Below are positions 45,758 through 56,930 of a DNA stretch of 64,000 nucleotides, piece after piece. Source of the DNA: Dendrobium chrysotoxum. Taxonomy: Eukaryota > Streptophyta > Magnoliopsida > Asparagales > Orchidaceae. Both the position numbers and the translations under genes were made by a program. The first letter of the stretch is position 1. Each line of letters begins with the position of its first letter. Where the stretch lies: contig CM034305.1 of the NCBI GenBank assembly GCA_019925795.1, positions 63,228,573 to 63,292,572 of the forward strand. The letters run 5' to 3'. Under the pieces are notes generated by a model, which saw nothing but the letters and a program-made list of their open reading frames with translations, searched no databases and was not told where the DNA came from.

Positions 45758-47132
45758 TCAGAGAAGAAGTTTGTTGGTCCGGTAGTCCTTAATAGCAAAA
45801 CCATGAGCATCAAGTAGCACAAAATAGTCATTGTCATTAGTGAGCTTGTATATGGAGAGCAAATTGTGAGAGAGATGAGGAACATGCAGAGTTTTAGGTA
45901 AGTAAAGCTTACTGGAGGGAGTTGGGAGCAGCCCTTGACCTGTATTGGCAATGGGAAGGTGCTGGCCATTACCAACCTGAACTTGGGACGATCCGGTATT
46001 GGGTTGCATGCATGTTGTGTAGTTGAGCGGCATTGGCTGTTAGGTGTTCTGTGGCACCCGAATCCAAAAACCAATCAGCAGGAGAAGAAGCATCAGCTGC
46101 AACATAAGCTTGAGGCGGGGTGTTGTAGTTAGAATCATGACGATGCCAACAGGAAATGGCGGAATGACCAGATTTGCCACAGATCTGACAATCAATGTTT
46201 GGTCGAGATCGGCATCTGCCTCTGGGAAAGGAAGCTTGACCAGATGAGGACCGAGGAGATCCACGACTAGAAAAGGGACGGTTACGATAATTAGAGGTGA
46301 ACGTCGAGCGTCCACGAACAGCACCACGCGTGGTAGCTAAAGCATAGTTGGAATCTAAGGAAGGAGTCGCAGAGACTTTGCAACCAAGATTAGAAGATAT
46401 ATGAAGCTCTTCACTGCAGAGCAAGGCATAAAAATCATCCAGATTGATGGGTTGAAGCTGATTACGAATAACCGCTTTGAAGGACTGGTATGTGGGAGGA
46501 AGTCCATTGAGTGTATATAAGATAATATCCTCTGTGTCAATATATGAGCCGGCTGCGGCAATAGCATCAACTTTAGCTTTGATATCAGACAGGTACTGAA
46601 ACATCGTCTTGTCTCCTAAACGCAGCTGATGCATTTCATTTTTGAGTTGAAGAAGACGAGCCCGATTGGTAGACTGCAGCCGCAGTTCCAGTGTTGTCCA
46701 GATTTGATGAGTGGATTCCATATTCAGGATATAAGGAACTAGGGAGGAGGAGACAGTGGAGTAGATAGAGGAAGCTAAGTGTTGATCAGTCAGTTTCCAT
46801 GTGGAGAACAGGGGATTTAGAGTAGAGGTACCATCTGAAGAGAGAATGTGTTGAGGTGGTTTAGGAGTGGTTCCCGTTAGATAGCCTTCATAGTTGTTTG
46901 CCTCAAACAATCGTAGAAGCTGAGATTTCCAGATTAGGTGATTTTCGGTGGTAAGTTGTACAGTCACCATGGTTTTGACATTGGCCATGAAAAACTTAAG
47001 TTGAGGCAGAATGATGATGGTAAAGGAGGTAGCAACCGCATCCGAGAGGGCAGTCGGAGAGGAGGTAGATGAGGCAGCCATGAGAGGAAAAAAAATAGAC
47101 CTAGTGCTCTGATACCATGTTGAATCCTCCAA
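45758..47132 (-). pseudogene. Copia gag and protease, frameshifted
   Basis: The frame at 45969-47132 contains the copia gag region (LTTENHLIWKSQLLRLFEAN, then GYLTG and MHQLRLGDKTMFQYLSDIKA), the zinc knuckle CQICGKSGHSAISCWH and the protease WFLDSGATEHLT. After a frameshift near 46030 the protease continues (VPHLSHNLLSIYKLT) to a stop at 45758. The gag and zinc-knuckle style fits the Ale/RE1-like copia group, which is a tentative placement. Confidence 0.88.
47106..47117 (-). other. Primer-binding site of the copia element
   Basis: The complement TGGTATCAGAGC is the standard plant copia PBS (initiator tRNA-Met), directly next to the 5' LTR end TTCAACA. Confidence 0.92.
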
Positions 47133-47428
47133 AGAGCAGCAACTATTCCCTGTGTATGTTAGAATACAAAGAACAGGAAATAGAAACAGAGAAACAGTAA
47201 GAAGAAGAAGAAGATGGTGTAAAGGTTTACTGTTCCATTGCGTGACCTCAAAACCATTACAAGGATATGTATAGAATAGTTAGTTAGAAGGCAACGGTTC
47301 AGATGATACAGCAGAAATCCAACGATTAAGCTAAACCCGTACAGTACGAAGGCAAGGAAGTGGAGCAGCCAAATAATAGGTAAGCCGACATATATAAGAG
47401 CAATGAGACTTATCATTTTCTGTTATCA
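47118..47428 (-). repeat. 5' LTR of the copia element
   Basis: 311 bp with TG...CA ends (TGATAACAGAAAATG... to ...GGATTCAACA on the minus strand). A TATATATG box near 47390 would be the promoter. Confidence 0.9.
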
Positions 47429-48680
47429 ACATCAACCTGCACAACCTCAAATTCATTTTTCATATTTGTTAGTGTGATTATCTTCTAAAATTGTGCCACA
47501 CAACTAATAATTATATTACTTAAGATATTGATGTATCTGTCTCCTCTTAAATCTAAATCAACACAATTTATAGTTTTAATTTAATTATTTAAACCTTAAA
47601 AGAATGGTTGAATGTACAGTGAAGTTAACACATTATCTACTTAATAGCTTCCAAAAATTATTCAGCTAGATTGTGCATTTATTTCTAGTCATAAATATTT
47701 AATTTAGCTAACACATAATGCTTCTTTTTCAGGTTCTATAAAAGATTTTTCTTTCAAATCTGTATTCCTATAGGCCATCACAAAGGAAATTGGATTTGAT
47801 ACCATGTTACTTAAAATATAAATCCTCTAATGTGCCATTACTTTACCTATTGTATCTAGCATTATGAATCTTATTGTTTTTGTTATGAATTGGTCCAGAT
47901 TTTAATTAGAGTTCTTTGTACTTTCTTTAGTTTTCTTGTGTAGCTATTTTGTTGCCTTTAGAAGTTTATAAATAAGAGATGATTGTTATAGGATAAGCTA
48001 AGCCAATAGGTAAAGAATTAAGTTCTGTTTTTAGCTCTCTCCCTCTCCTCTTCCCTCCCTCTCTCTCCACCTCGCCCAAGAAGCTCAAAAGAAAGAGCTT
48101 CTTTCTCAAGAAGATCCTAACAGTTTTCATAGTTGTGATGGTGCAAAGAGTGGTTATCACTGACATTTGGAAATCATAAGAACCATCCTTAAAATTGACA
48201 TAACATCCTTTTGTATATAGTTTTCTGATGAAAAACATGTTTCTCCTCAAGCCCTCTGTGCCCATCTTTGTTTAGCTTCCAACTATTTAAATTTTTTGTC
48301 TTAATCATTATAGCTCCAATGCCCACATTGCTTAAGGGCTTGTAATCAACAATGAACAATTTGCTATAATTAAATATGCAGTTGCTTGTCCTTAGACATG
48401 TTTAAAGAAGAATGTAAAGACAAACCTAAGTTTGGTTTCCATGTATCTATTGAAATGTTTGCAGTGTGTATAATGTTTTTTGCGATGCATTGGTTGCCCT
48501 TTTGCTTTTTTTTTTCTTTGCTCACACTTGACCTTGAATTCTTTCATTAAGTGACTAAGCTTGCTTTGGTAGCAATATTAGCGTTAGAGATCTCAAGATT
48601 TACTTTTGTTGTGATTTGACTGTTGGTTCTTGTTGCAGGATGTTGATTTTCCTTTTTTTTTTATTCATTTATCTTGAGGC
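47429..48680. other. Intergenic DNA
   Basis: AT-rich, with a CT-rich patch near 48035-48075. No gene recognised. Confidence 0.45.
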
Positions 48681-48751
48681 TTAGGCTTCGTTTGGGACGG
48701 CTTTCTTACTGCTTTAAAAATAGTAAGAAAACTGTACCAAACGAAACCTTA
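48681..48751. mobile_element. Minimal 71-bp Tourist/PIF-like MITE
   Basis: Ends TTAGGCTTCGTTTGGGACGG and AACTGTACCAAACGAAACCT, with only CTTTCTTACTGCTTTAAAAATAG-like sequence between. It is reduced nearly to its two terminal repeats. Confidence 0.82.
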
Positions 48752-49163
48752 TTGATATTTTCAATGTTTAGAATAGCCGATGATATACCTTCTGCTTTCT
48801 TGCATCCTCTGTTATCCTTGTTAGTGAGATATTTGACATCACTGAGCATTATATCAGATGAAAGTAAGCTCAAGGATCCAAATAAGTGCTTCTCTTTGCT
48901 TTAGCTGAAGCTTTTCTTTTGACTGAACATAAACAAAAATTAACAAAAAATGAAGAAAATAAATCTTCTCATCAATTACAAATATCACAAAACTCTCCTG
49001 ACATCTATAATATCAATATCATTTTTACTGTTGCTGAGCACCATTAAAATGTCAGATTCTGAAACTTTTGACATCTATAATGCTGTTTCTGCTAATATTT
49101 CATTCCTATCTCCCAGTTTTTTTAATTCTTTTGATACATAACCTTTATTTTATTAACTTTTCC

Positions 49164-50148
49164 TTATAAACTGAGTTCCAGATCAACATTTGTAGAGAAG
49201 CTATTGAGAAATGCATTACAGAACAGCTCCTTAACAGAATTATCATCTAAATGATTTTGGATAGATTCTTTGCAGTTACTATGAATGGGGTGATTGTGCT
49301 CTCCTTCATAAATTGCCACAACAACTGATTTGTCCTCTGCACTTCTCTGCACCTATAATCAATATTTCAGTTCAGAAGAAAGCAAAATGAACATACTGAT
49401 TTGAATTTCATCTAAATTCTAAGTTAAATCTTTCCTATTTCAAGAAGAGATCTCTCTCTCATCGTTAACATACTCCACATATAAGTTGTTGAACTACATA
49501 TTAACTAAGATTTTGTTTGGGAAGGCTTTTTTACTGCTTCTTACAACAGTTTTTTAGTACTAAAAAGCTGCTTTAAGAAACAGTAAGAAAGCCATCCCAA
49601 ATGAAGCCTAAATACAATATGTAGGCATAATAAACTTAGGGAGATCACAACTAGCGGAATAAAATTCAGATGAGTACAGCTCACCTTCTTTTTAACTGGA
49701 CATATTGGCGCCATAGCACATCTGAAGTAAGTTCTAAGTGATGAATTTCCTTTGGTGAGCTTCTGGCCATATTTGCTCCATTTATACCCATCCTTCACCA
49801 ACAATGATAAAACCAGAAAAATCAAGAAAATTAATTAATTTGGCATTTGAAACTTTATAAGAATTTCTATTATGAACACAAATGAACTAACTCACTCACC
49901 AGGGAAGAATCAATATGATGATCAGTTCTCATAGAAATCAGAGAAACTTTTGTGTTACAGGTAACAACCGAGTCGATCTGAACTGATGCATGGCTCCAAA
50001 AACCGATATTTTCTTCTTGCATCTCTTTTCTCAACTTCATTACCTGTTCTTCAAGATTTCTATAGTTGTAATTCATCAAATCAGGCATGATGTGAAGCTC
50101 TTTGTACTCTGAATGAAGCCTCTTTAGTTCTTCTCTTGTTTTTTGCAT
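49164..50148 (-). CDS. Divergent group IIa WRKY gene (WSKYGQK), 5' exons not found
   Basis: Complement of 49900-50148 (coiled-coil-like MQKTREELKRLHSEYKELH, ending SMRTDHHIDSSL), 49685-49792 and 49164-49352. The middle exon reads DGYKWSKYGQKLTKGNSSLR and CAMAPICPVKKK, and the last reads VQRSAEDKSVVVAIYEGEHN H. Zinc ligands C-X5-C and H-X-H are intact and the KKK/VQRSAED spacing is that of group IIa, but WRKYGQK is WSKYGQK. The ancestral acceptor before GTGAAG reads TTG, not AG. The AG inside GTGAAG would remove two codons and keep the frame. No N-terminal exon with a start in phase was found upstream. It may be a decaying duplicate of the WRKY40-like gene 7 kb to the right, or a diverged functional copy. 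Confidence 0.68.
49505..49612. mobile_element. Tourist/PIF-like MITE in a WRKY intron
   Basis: Ends AAGATTTTGTTTGGGAAGGC and AGCCATCCCAAATGAAGCCT; centre TTTTTTAGTACTAAAAAGCT. It lies in the intron between the WRKY and HNH exons of the divergent WRKY gene. Confidence 0.8.
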
Positions 50149-50703
50149 CTGATTAGTCATAATAAATATGTTAAAATTTTTTGATCTAGATATGATGATC
50201 TAAAATTGATCATGATAGGCTTTATAACCTTCATATTTATTTTGAAATGAGTACAATTATGACTAATAAATCAAAATTTCAAGGCAATTCTGATGGCTAT
50301 AAAGCCCATCTTGATGAAATTCTAGCTCAAAAAATTTTCATGTTATAATTTAAAAAAAAAAATGTGATATTGCATAGTATAGAAAAATGATATATTTACA
50401 AATAAAATGAGGAGAATAATATTAATAAAAATTACATATTAATTAACTTTCCATACCTGTTCTTATGTGAGAGTTCTGGCTTGGCATCCATTAAACAGTA
50501 ATGATCCCTTGCTACTTTAACAAACAGTTAGATTGCCAAATATGAAAGAACCAAACAATAACATTATATGCAGAAATATTTATATATTGGCTGAAGTGAA
50601 GTTCTATCAATACAGATAGCCAAAACAATTTTGCTGACCATTACTGTAATCACTTTAAAAATCAAAACTGTATTTTCCAATCTCTCTCTCTCTCTCTCTC
50701 AGT
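50149..50703. other. Region upstream of the divergent WRKY
   Basis: AT-rich. A short ATG-containing segment ending in a GT (50457-50491, complement) looks like a possible first exon but is out of phase with the next exon, so I did not include it. A CT microsatellite lies at about 50681-50700. Confidence 0.4.
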
Positions 50704-50839
50704 CTAAGGCTTCATTTGGAACAGCTTTTTCATTGCTTCTAAAGCAACTTTTTAGTACAAAAAATTTTATTTCATGAAAATTTTTAGCTAAAAAATTATT
50801 TTAAAAAGTATTAAGAAAGCTGTCCCAAACGAACTCTAA
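50704..50839. mobile_element. Tourist/PIF-like MITE (GTTTGGGACGGC family)
   Basis: Ends TAAGGCTTCATTTGGAACAG and AAAGCTGTCCCAAACGAACT; about 136 bp with a longer AT centre. Confidence 0.8.
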
Positions 50840-51145
50840 GTTCAACACAGTGACCAGGATTTGTCTAGCAGCTAATATGACAAATTTAGATGACTTTTCT
50901 ATTCAGAAATAAAATATTCATTCATATTTAATATATTTTGAGAAAAATAGTTTATTTCGTTTAGAGATGAGCCTTCAAGGTGAAATATTTTAGGTTTCAA
51001 GAATATTATTATAGTTCATTTTTTTTTTAATTATTTGTAGATAGTGTTTTTTTTATACATGGAGGAAATCATATAAAATTAATGGTTCATTTGATACGGC
51101 TGAAATTATTCATAAAGACGGTTGTAAAGTTGTTGTGACAAAAAT

Positions 51146-51893
51146 AATTATTTTTGAAAGTTGTTGCAAGTATTATGATATTTACTTTTAGGAAATAGCC
51201 AGACAAAATTTTTCTTACTGCTATCATATTCCAGTCAATCTAAGGGTCTATATGGGATAGTTTTCTATCTCCATTGCTTTTCATATAGTAATCACAGTTT
51301 CATTATTTGACTACTATTTCTTTGCTACTGTTTTACAGCTTTTCAGAAATTTATGTTGTTAAAAGCTGCTTTTTGCAATAATAATAGTGAACTTGTTTTC
51401 TTCACAACAACTTCACAATCAACTTTATAAAATATTGAAGCCATCACAAATATACCCCAATTTTCAAAATCATTTTCTCATCACAAAAATTTCTTAAAAC
51501 TATTGCAGCCATCACAAACATAATTCTTTTTGAAAGTTGTTGCAAGTACTATGATATTTTCTTCTAGGAAACAACCAGACAATACTTTTCTTACTGCTAT
51601 CATATTCCAGTCAATCTAAAGGTCTATTTGAGATAGCTTTATGTCTCCTTTACTTTTCATATAACAATCACAGTTTTATTGGACTACTATTACTTTGCTA
51701 CTGTCTTACAGCTTTTCAAAAATTTATGCTGTTAAAAATTGCTTTCTGCAATAATAATGTGAACTTGCTTTCTTCACAACAACTTCACAATCAACTTTAT
51801 AAAATGCTGCAGCTATCACAAACAGAGCCCAATTTTCAAAATTAGTTTCTCATCACAAAAATTTCTTAAAAACAAGTATAAAGCAGTAGCCAA
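51146..51893. repeat. Tandem duplication of a 376-bp unit
   Basis: Two head-to-tail copies with a 376-bp offset (for example GAAAGTTGTTGCAAG at 51156 and 51532). Both share TTCTTACTGCTATCATATTC, CTTTGCTACTGT, AAAATTTATG-like and CAACAACTTCACAATCAACT blocks, with scattered substitutions. A single related copy is at 5215-5400. The unit has the look of a non-coding mobile element. Confidence 0.8.
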
Positions 51894-52273
51894 ATGAACG
51901 TATTGTAGTGATCTGAAAAAATAAAATAGTTAGAAAGTGCCCTAAATAGATCCTAAATATTTTATGTTGAAATTAAAATGTGATGATGATAAGTTTGATA
52001 CAGAATACATGAAGTAAGATGCCAATTCAATGAATTAGAAGGCTTTCAACTATCAACAACCACTATAGAATAAACAGTTGATGTCATTAATTTAAATGTT
52101 TTCAAATATAGAACTTCTGAATTTTAAAGGAATTGGGCTGCCTTTCTTATTTTTGTGGGAGTCATTAAGTCAAAAATGAAGTCAAGGTTCCAAACATGTG
52201 ATCCAATTTATCTTCTTCACTTTTTCTATTAATCAACATATTCTTGTTCTTCTAATCGACACTAAGTATCATT
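51894..52273. other. AT-rich intergenic DNA
   Basis: Nothing recognised between the tandem duplication and the next MITE. Confidence 0.45.
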
Positions 52274-52408
52274 TTGGCTTTATTTGGGGCTGCTTTCTCA
52301 CTGCTTTCTAAAGCATTTTTCTAGTACAAAAAATTCATAGTTTAAAAAATTTTGTACTGAAAAGCTGATTTAGAAAGGAGTAAGAAAGCTGTCCCAAACG
52401 AAGCCTTA
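52274..52408. mobile_element. Tourist/PIF-like MITE (GTTTGGGACGGC family)
   Basis: Ends TTTGGCTTTATTTGGGGCTG and AAAGCTGTCCCAAACGAAGC; centre TAGTACAAAAAATTC...TTTTGTACTGAAAAGCTG. Confidence 0.8.
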
Positions 52409-52689
52409 ATTTATGGGGATTTACATATATGTCACAATTTTTTTATGTAATTATATATACATAACATCTAAATCTTTATATTTACTTACATACCACTTAA
52501 TGTCTAAAGTACATAAAAACTCGTACTTGAAATGGTGAGTTTTATTTTAAATATGTTAATATTAATGGTTATTTAGATGTGATATAGAGCTATTGGTTAT
52601 ATAAATATAAAGATTCAAGTATTAGATATATAAATACAAAAAAAATTATGATATATCTGTAAATCTCCCTATCAAATAAAATGATTATA

Positions 52690-53150
52690 AATAGGGGCTT
52701 ACAATCAAAAAAAAAAAAGTGCCCTATTACACAAACCAATTAAAAATTGCTTGCAACAATGGTCAGCAACGCAACTCGTAATGATTGTGGTGGTAGCTGG
52801 TGGTAGAATGTAATGGACGGTGTTAGGTAATGAAGATAATAATTGGAGGGGATGGATGGTAGTTGCAGCGGCGATAGCAACAGATGATGCCAGTATGCGA
52901 CAAGCAGCCAACAACGATGAGAGTTTGGGGCTGAAGACAAAAGTGGTACCTTACAGTATATTCGAAATTGGGCTAAATCGACTGAATTTTAAATACATCA
53001 CAAATGACCTATAACACAAATTTAAAATTTTTAAAAATTTTATTATGCTTTCCTTTGCTTCAATCTAAATTAGGAATATTTTTTAAATTTATGTATTCAA
53101 AATACCCTTTTTTTTTATTTCAAACAAATAGCATTATGCCATGCAATAGC
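52690..53150. mobile_element. Element with GCCACC-rich core
   Basis: The complement begins GCTATTTGTTTGAAATAAAA, passes CGAATATACTGTAAGG and reaches a core rich in GCAACTACCATC/CCACCAGCTACCACC words (52740-52930). The order matches 31322-31560 and 15811-16234. The left end is not fixed. Confidence 0.5.
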
Positions 53151-55250
53151 AAACAAGAGAGAAACATGTGGATCCCACCAAATAGAAAACCTCTTCCCTT
53201 ACACGTGAGAATGATTGTCTTCAAATTTGAAAATTTCAGTTCTTTTGACTGCAAAGTCGCCAGCGGCAGCCAAAGCAGGCTAAATTGCATATAGGGGCCC
53301 GCATGGCGCTATCTAAGGCCCATTCAATCCATAGGCAATGTGAATCATGTCTCTCAGGCTTTAAACGGTCCACATTCATCTTTCATTAAAATTCTCTCAA
53401 ATGGTAAAATTTACACTATATTCTTTTTGCATAAAAGATTGATTGATAACAATCAAGAATTCAAATTTAGAAGAAGGAAAAAAAAAACATGAATAGTGTT
53501 GATGAAGTAACCTTACTGACAGATTTATCGTATTAGTAGTGATAGCTCGATGCTTAATAAAACCCCCCATAAGGAGTAAGCAGTTGGAGTAACCCTTTGT
53601 CATCAAATTCGTCGTGTTAGTAGCTCACACCTCTATGCCTCATAAAAGTCCTTATAAGGACCAATAGTATCAGAGTTGCTCTTGCAACCAACTTCATTAA
53701 ATCAACAATGACAAGAACATATTTCATAAATGATCGCACAAAAAGCAACACCTCAGTGTAGCGCTTGGCATAAAATTTGTTTGATTGATGATGACAACTT
53801 AATTGAGAATTGATGAAAGCCATCACAAGCTATTAGAAGAGGAGTTTGAGTAGTATTTTCATGGCAGCTCGATGACCTCTCTCCAAACCTCGCAAGCAAG
53901 GCCACTTCATAAGGATCCTAATCTGAGAAATTTCTATGAGAGATGGCACATACATCGCACCTCAACCAATTTGATATCTTATGAATTCTTTATTTTTAAA
54001 AATTATAAGTGAATAAGAATGTTAAATATATATATTTTTCATAATAGAATATAAATAAATAAAAAAAGGGATTAAATTTAAAACCCAAAAGATGATGTGA
54101 CCCTAAAGAACTCCCTCTTAGTTTCTTGATGATGGTAATGATTAACAACTTCATTGAACTTTATTAAGTTAAAAAATGAAGCTCATCAACTAAGATGTTA
54201 CATATATTAAGTAAAAAAAGGAAAAAATCTTCAATTTAGATGTTTGGTGTGTTTTAGGAAAAATACAATATAGAGTGCCATGCAATTGTTGACCTAAAAT
54301 GCCATTCTTACAAGCAAAATTTGAATTTTTGAATAGGATAATTATCTCACATGTGCTTCATATGAATGCCTAAATTAATTTAACATTTTTTTTAATTCTT
54401 TAGGTCTAGTTTAAATTACCAAATAAAGAGACTGAATGGATACAGTATTGAAGAGTATTACTTAAAAGAAATCAATGTTACACATTAATATAGCTAAATA
54501 TTACTGCCTTCAAGTTGATTGGTCTAGCTTGTTCAAAAATTTGAAAAAAAAATTGAATAAAATTTGACAATCCATAAAAAATAAAAAATAAACAAATGGA
54601 TTCACGTGGCTAAAATGTTCAAACTTGGCTTGCTAAGACCAGCTTATAGTCATTTATTTCATTCTATGTTAAATTGTACCTACCAATTGATCAAAGGCTA
54701 CCTGTTTTTTTATCTTGATTTAGTAGTTTTCAATCATTATGTTATGCCCTAAAAATCGTCAAGCTTGTTGATGAACACCTTAAGAATAAAGTTATCTAAT
54801 TTATCAAATGTATTGCCACCCCCACTTTCTCCTATCAAATTTTTTTAAGAGAATAACAATTTAGTTCAATATGTATTTTTTTTGTCTCATTCCATAACTC
54901 AATGCATGCTCTCATCAAACTCTTGATTATAGAATATTACATTGCATTGTTCACCAATATCCATCTTGATTGTGGGCTTCCCTATGAAGATGCAAAAATA
55001 GTCATTATAGTTTGATTTAAATGAATTACATATTGCCTCAATTTTGAAGCATCTCCCCTTTTCGAAGTTTATCTTTTTTTGAAAAAAAATCAATTTTATT
55101 CTCTCTGAGTTTGATTTATGATAACTTATTGTGTGAAGGTTTTCATTGGCATCTATATCATATTCTTCTATGAAAATAATGTAAGTGAAAGTTGATGTAT
55201 TTGAGGCCTTTGAAAAGAAAATCTAGATAGATAAAAAAAATTGTTATTAG
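53151..55250. other. Intergenic DNA, no gene recognised
   Basis: Short AT-rich ORFs only. The segment 53500-53660 contains two related stretches (GTCATCAAATTCGTCGTGTT and GACAGATTTATCGTATTAGT with following AGTAG...CTC) that may be an old small duplication. Confidence 0.4.
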
Positions 55251-55800
55251 CAACGATGCACAGACATAGACATGGCGACACGAATACGACACGATATGGA
55301 CACGGGACACGTCAATTATTGAAATATAGGACATAGACGCGAGTTGGACATGGTATTATAGTTTTTATATTTTAAAAATAGTGTATAAAAATTGAATAAG
55401 TATAATATTAAAAATAATTTAAAAATAATAAATCATTCAACTAGAATTTGTGCTTTAAATTATTAATATTAGGATGTTGAGAGTCGGGTGTCGATGTCAT
55501 TTATCAGTCATCGAGAGAGGAGACGATAATGCTGTCGAGAGTCGGGCATCGATGTTATGCAGTAAATATCGGGCATCAATGAAGAGGGTGTTTATCATAT
55601 ATGTTGAGAGGGCGTTAGTCGTCGATGTTGAGAAGGGTCAGAAAAAGATGAGATGTCAAGTTGTGAGTGTAGAAATTGCTAGTGTGGAGCATCAATGTCA
55701 AGACAGTGTCAGACTTTGATATAGAGATTGTTTTGAAATGTTGATGTTGTAACGACGTCAGACGTCAATGTTGAGATGACATCAAACATTATTGTGAAAT
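55250..55800. repeat. Degenerate block of GACACG and GTCGGGCATCGATGT words
   Basis: The left part (55255-55345) repeats GACACG/GACATGG words. The right part (55470-55800) repeats imperfect TGTCGAGAGTCGGGCATCGA and GATGTTGAGA units at irregular spacing. GC-richer than its surroundings. Origin unknown. Confidence 0.45.
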
Positions 55801-56930
55801 CAAAGTCGTAACCTGCTAAAGAGAAATGAAAATGAGAATATTTAATGAATGGAATATTGAGTGCGGGCGATTGATTTGATGCTGTGGATAGGACGTCAGA
55901 AATTTAATTTTTATATTTTAAATAAGTAAAATTTATGTGCATCATAGGTTATTAGTAGAGTGTCGCCTTCAAGAGGGTTTCTTTTTGTTGTAAGTTTGTC
56001 ATCTTCTTGTCCACAACATATATTCTTGAAAGAAAGTAACTATAATTTATGTTGTAATGATGACTTGGTATGCTCAAGTGTAGATTCATAGTAATGGCTC
56101 CTTTATTGATAATGGGCTTTTTTCATAGTAATGTCTCCTTTATTAATTAGTTATTTTTTTAATTTATTTTTTAATTCTTATGTTAATATTAAAAAAAAAT
56201 CTTCATCTTAATATTTACTATCCATGAAGTTGTACTCAGAGTTGAGTTCAAATGAAGAACTTCTTCCATGTTCTTCTTTGACTAATCATATTACTCCTTT
56301 ATTAATTACATTGATTGTTCCAAACAAAAGCTCTGAAGTTACCTCAATGCTAAGATAACTCAACTAATTTCCCTAACTAAATAATTAAAAAATTCAAATT
56401 ATACAAATTATTTTCTTATCACATGTGATAATAGCAAGAACTACTTGTCACTGAATGACCTTCATCTTAAGCTATTTATACTGAAAATTCTATAAAAGTG
56501 AAATGAAGTGAAAGATCTTTCTTCACTAATTTAATTCTTTCAGGCTTCCAAATTCAACAATAATTAATACAAGTTGCTGAAAAAGTCCTTTCATATGGTC
56601 ATGATAGTACTGAATTCAGTATGGAATATGAACTAATTCATTGTATCTGTCCAATATTTTCTTTGCAGAAGACTGAACAATCACAAATCCAGATTTCCAA
56701 CAAGGAAAATTCAAGTTCAAATTGAAGTGTGGAACTATAATTAAAAGAGAGAGAGAGAGATTTCTTCTTACATGTTTCAAAAAAGAAATCTTCAAAATTA
56801 CAAACAAAGAGGCGAGGCTGCTACTTTGGGCTATGAACAATGAGAAAATTCTTATAATCTGCATAAGCACCAAACTGATTCCTAACACAGGAACTTAGCT
56901 ATGAAAGCTAATGAAGGTAGAGAGGTTTGA
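55801..56930. other. Downstream spacer of the WRKY40-like gene
   Basis: AT-rich DNA that should contain the WRKY40-like 3' untranslated region near 56600-56930. A GA tract lies near 56745-56761. No other gene recognised. Confidence 0.45.

Larger units (their letters stand above)
42746..47428 (-). mobile_element. Ty1/copia retrotransposon, decayed
   Basis: Minus-strand element of about 4.7 kb: 5' LTR 47118-47428, PBS 47106-47117, gag with zinc knuckle, protease, integrase, reverse transcriptase and RNase H in copia order, PPT 42927-42935, and a 3' LTR partly preserved at 42746-42926. Frameshifts and a stop break the polyprotein into several frames, so it is not autonomous. Six differences between the LTRs over 181 bp suggest a fairly recent insertion (roughly 1-2 million years if a rate near 1.3e-8 per site per year applies). 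No target duplication was found. Confidence 0.93.

Noticed and set aside
50457..50491. Possible first exon of the divergent WRKY gene
   Set aside because: It has an ATG and a GT border, but neither ATG gives the phase needed by the next exon, and joining leads to a stop or the wrong frame.
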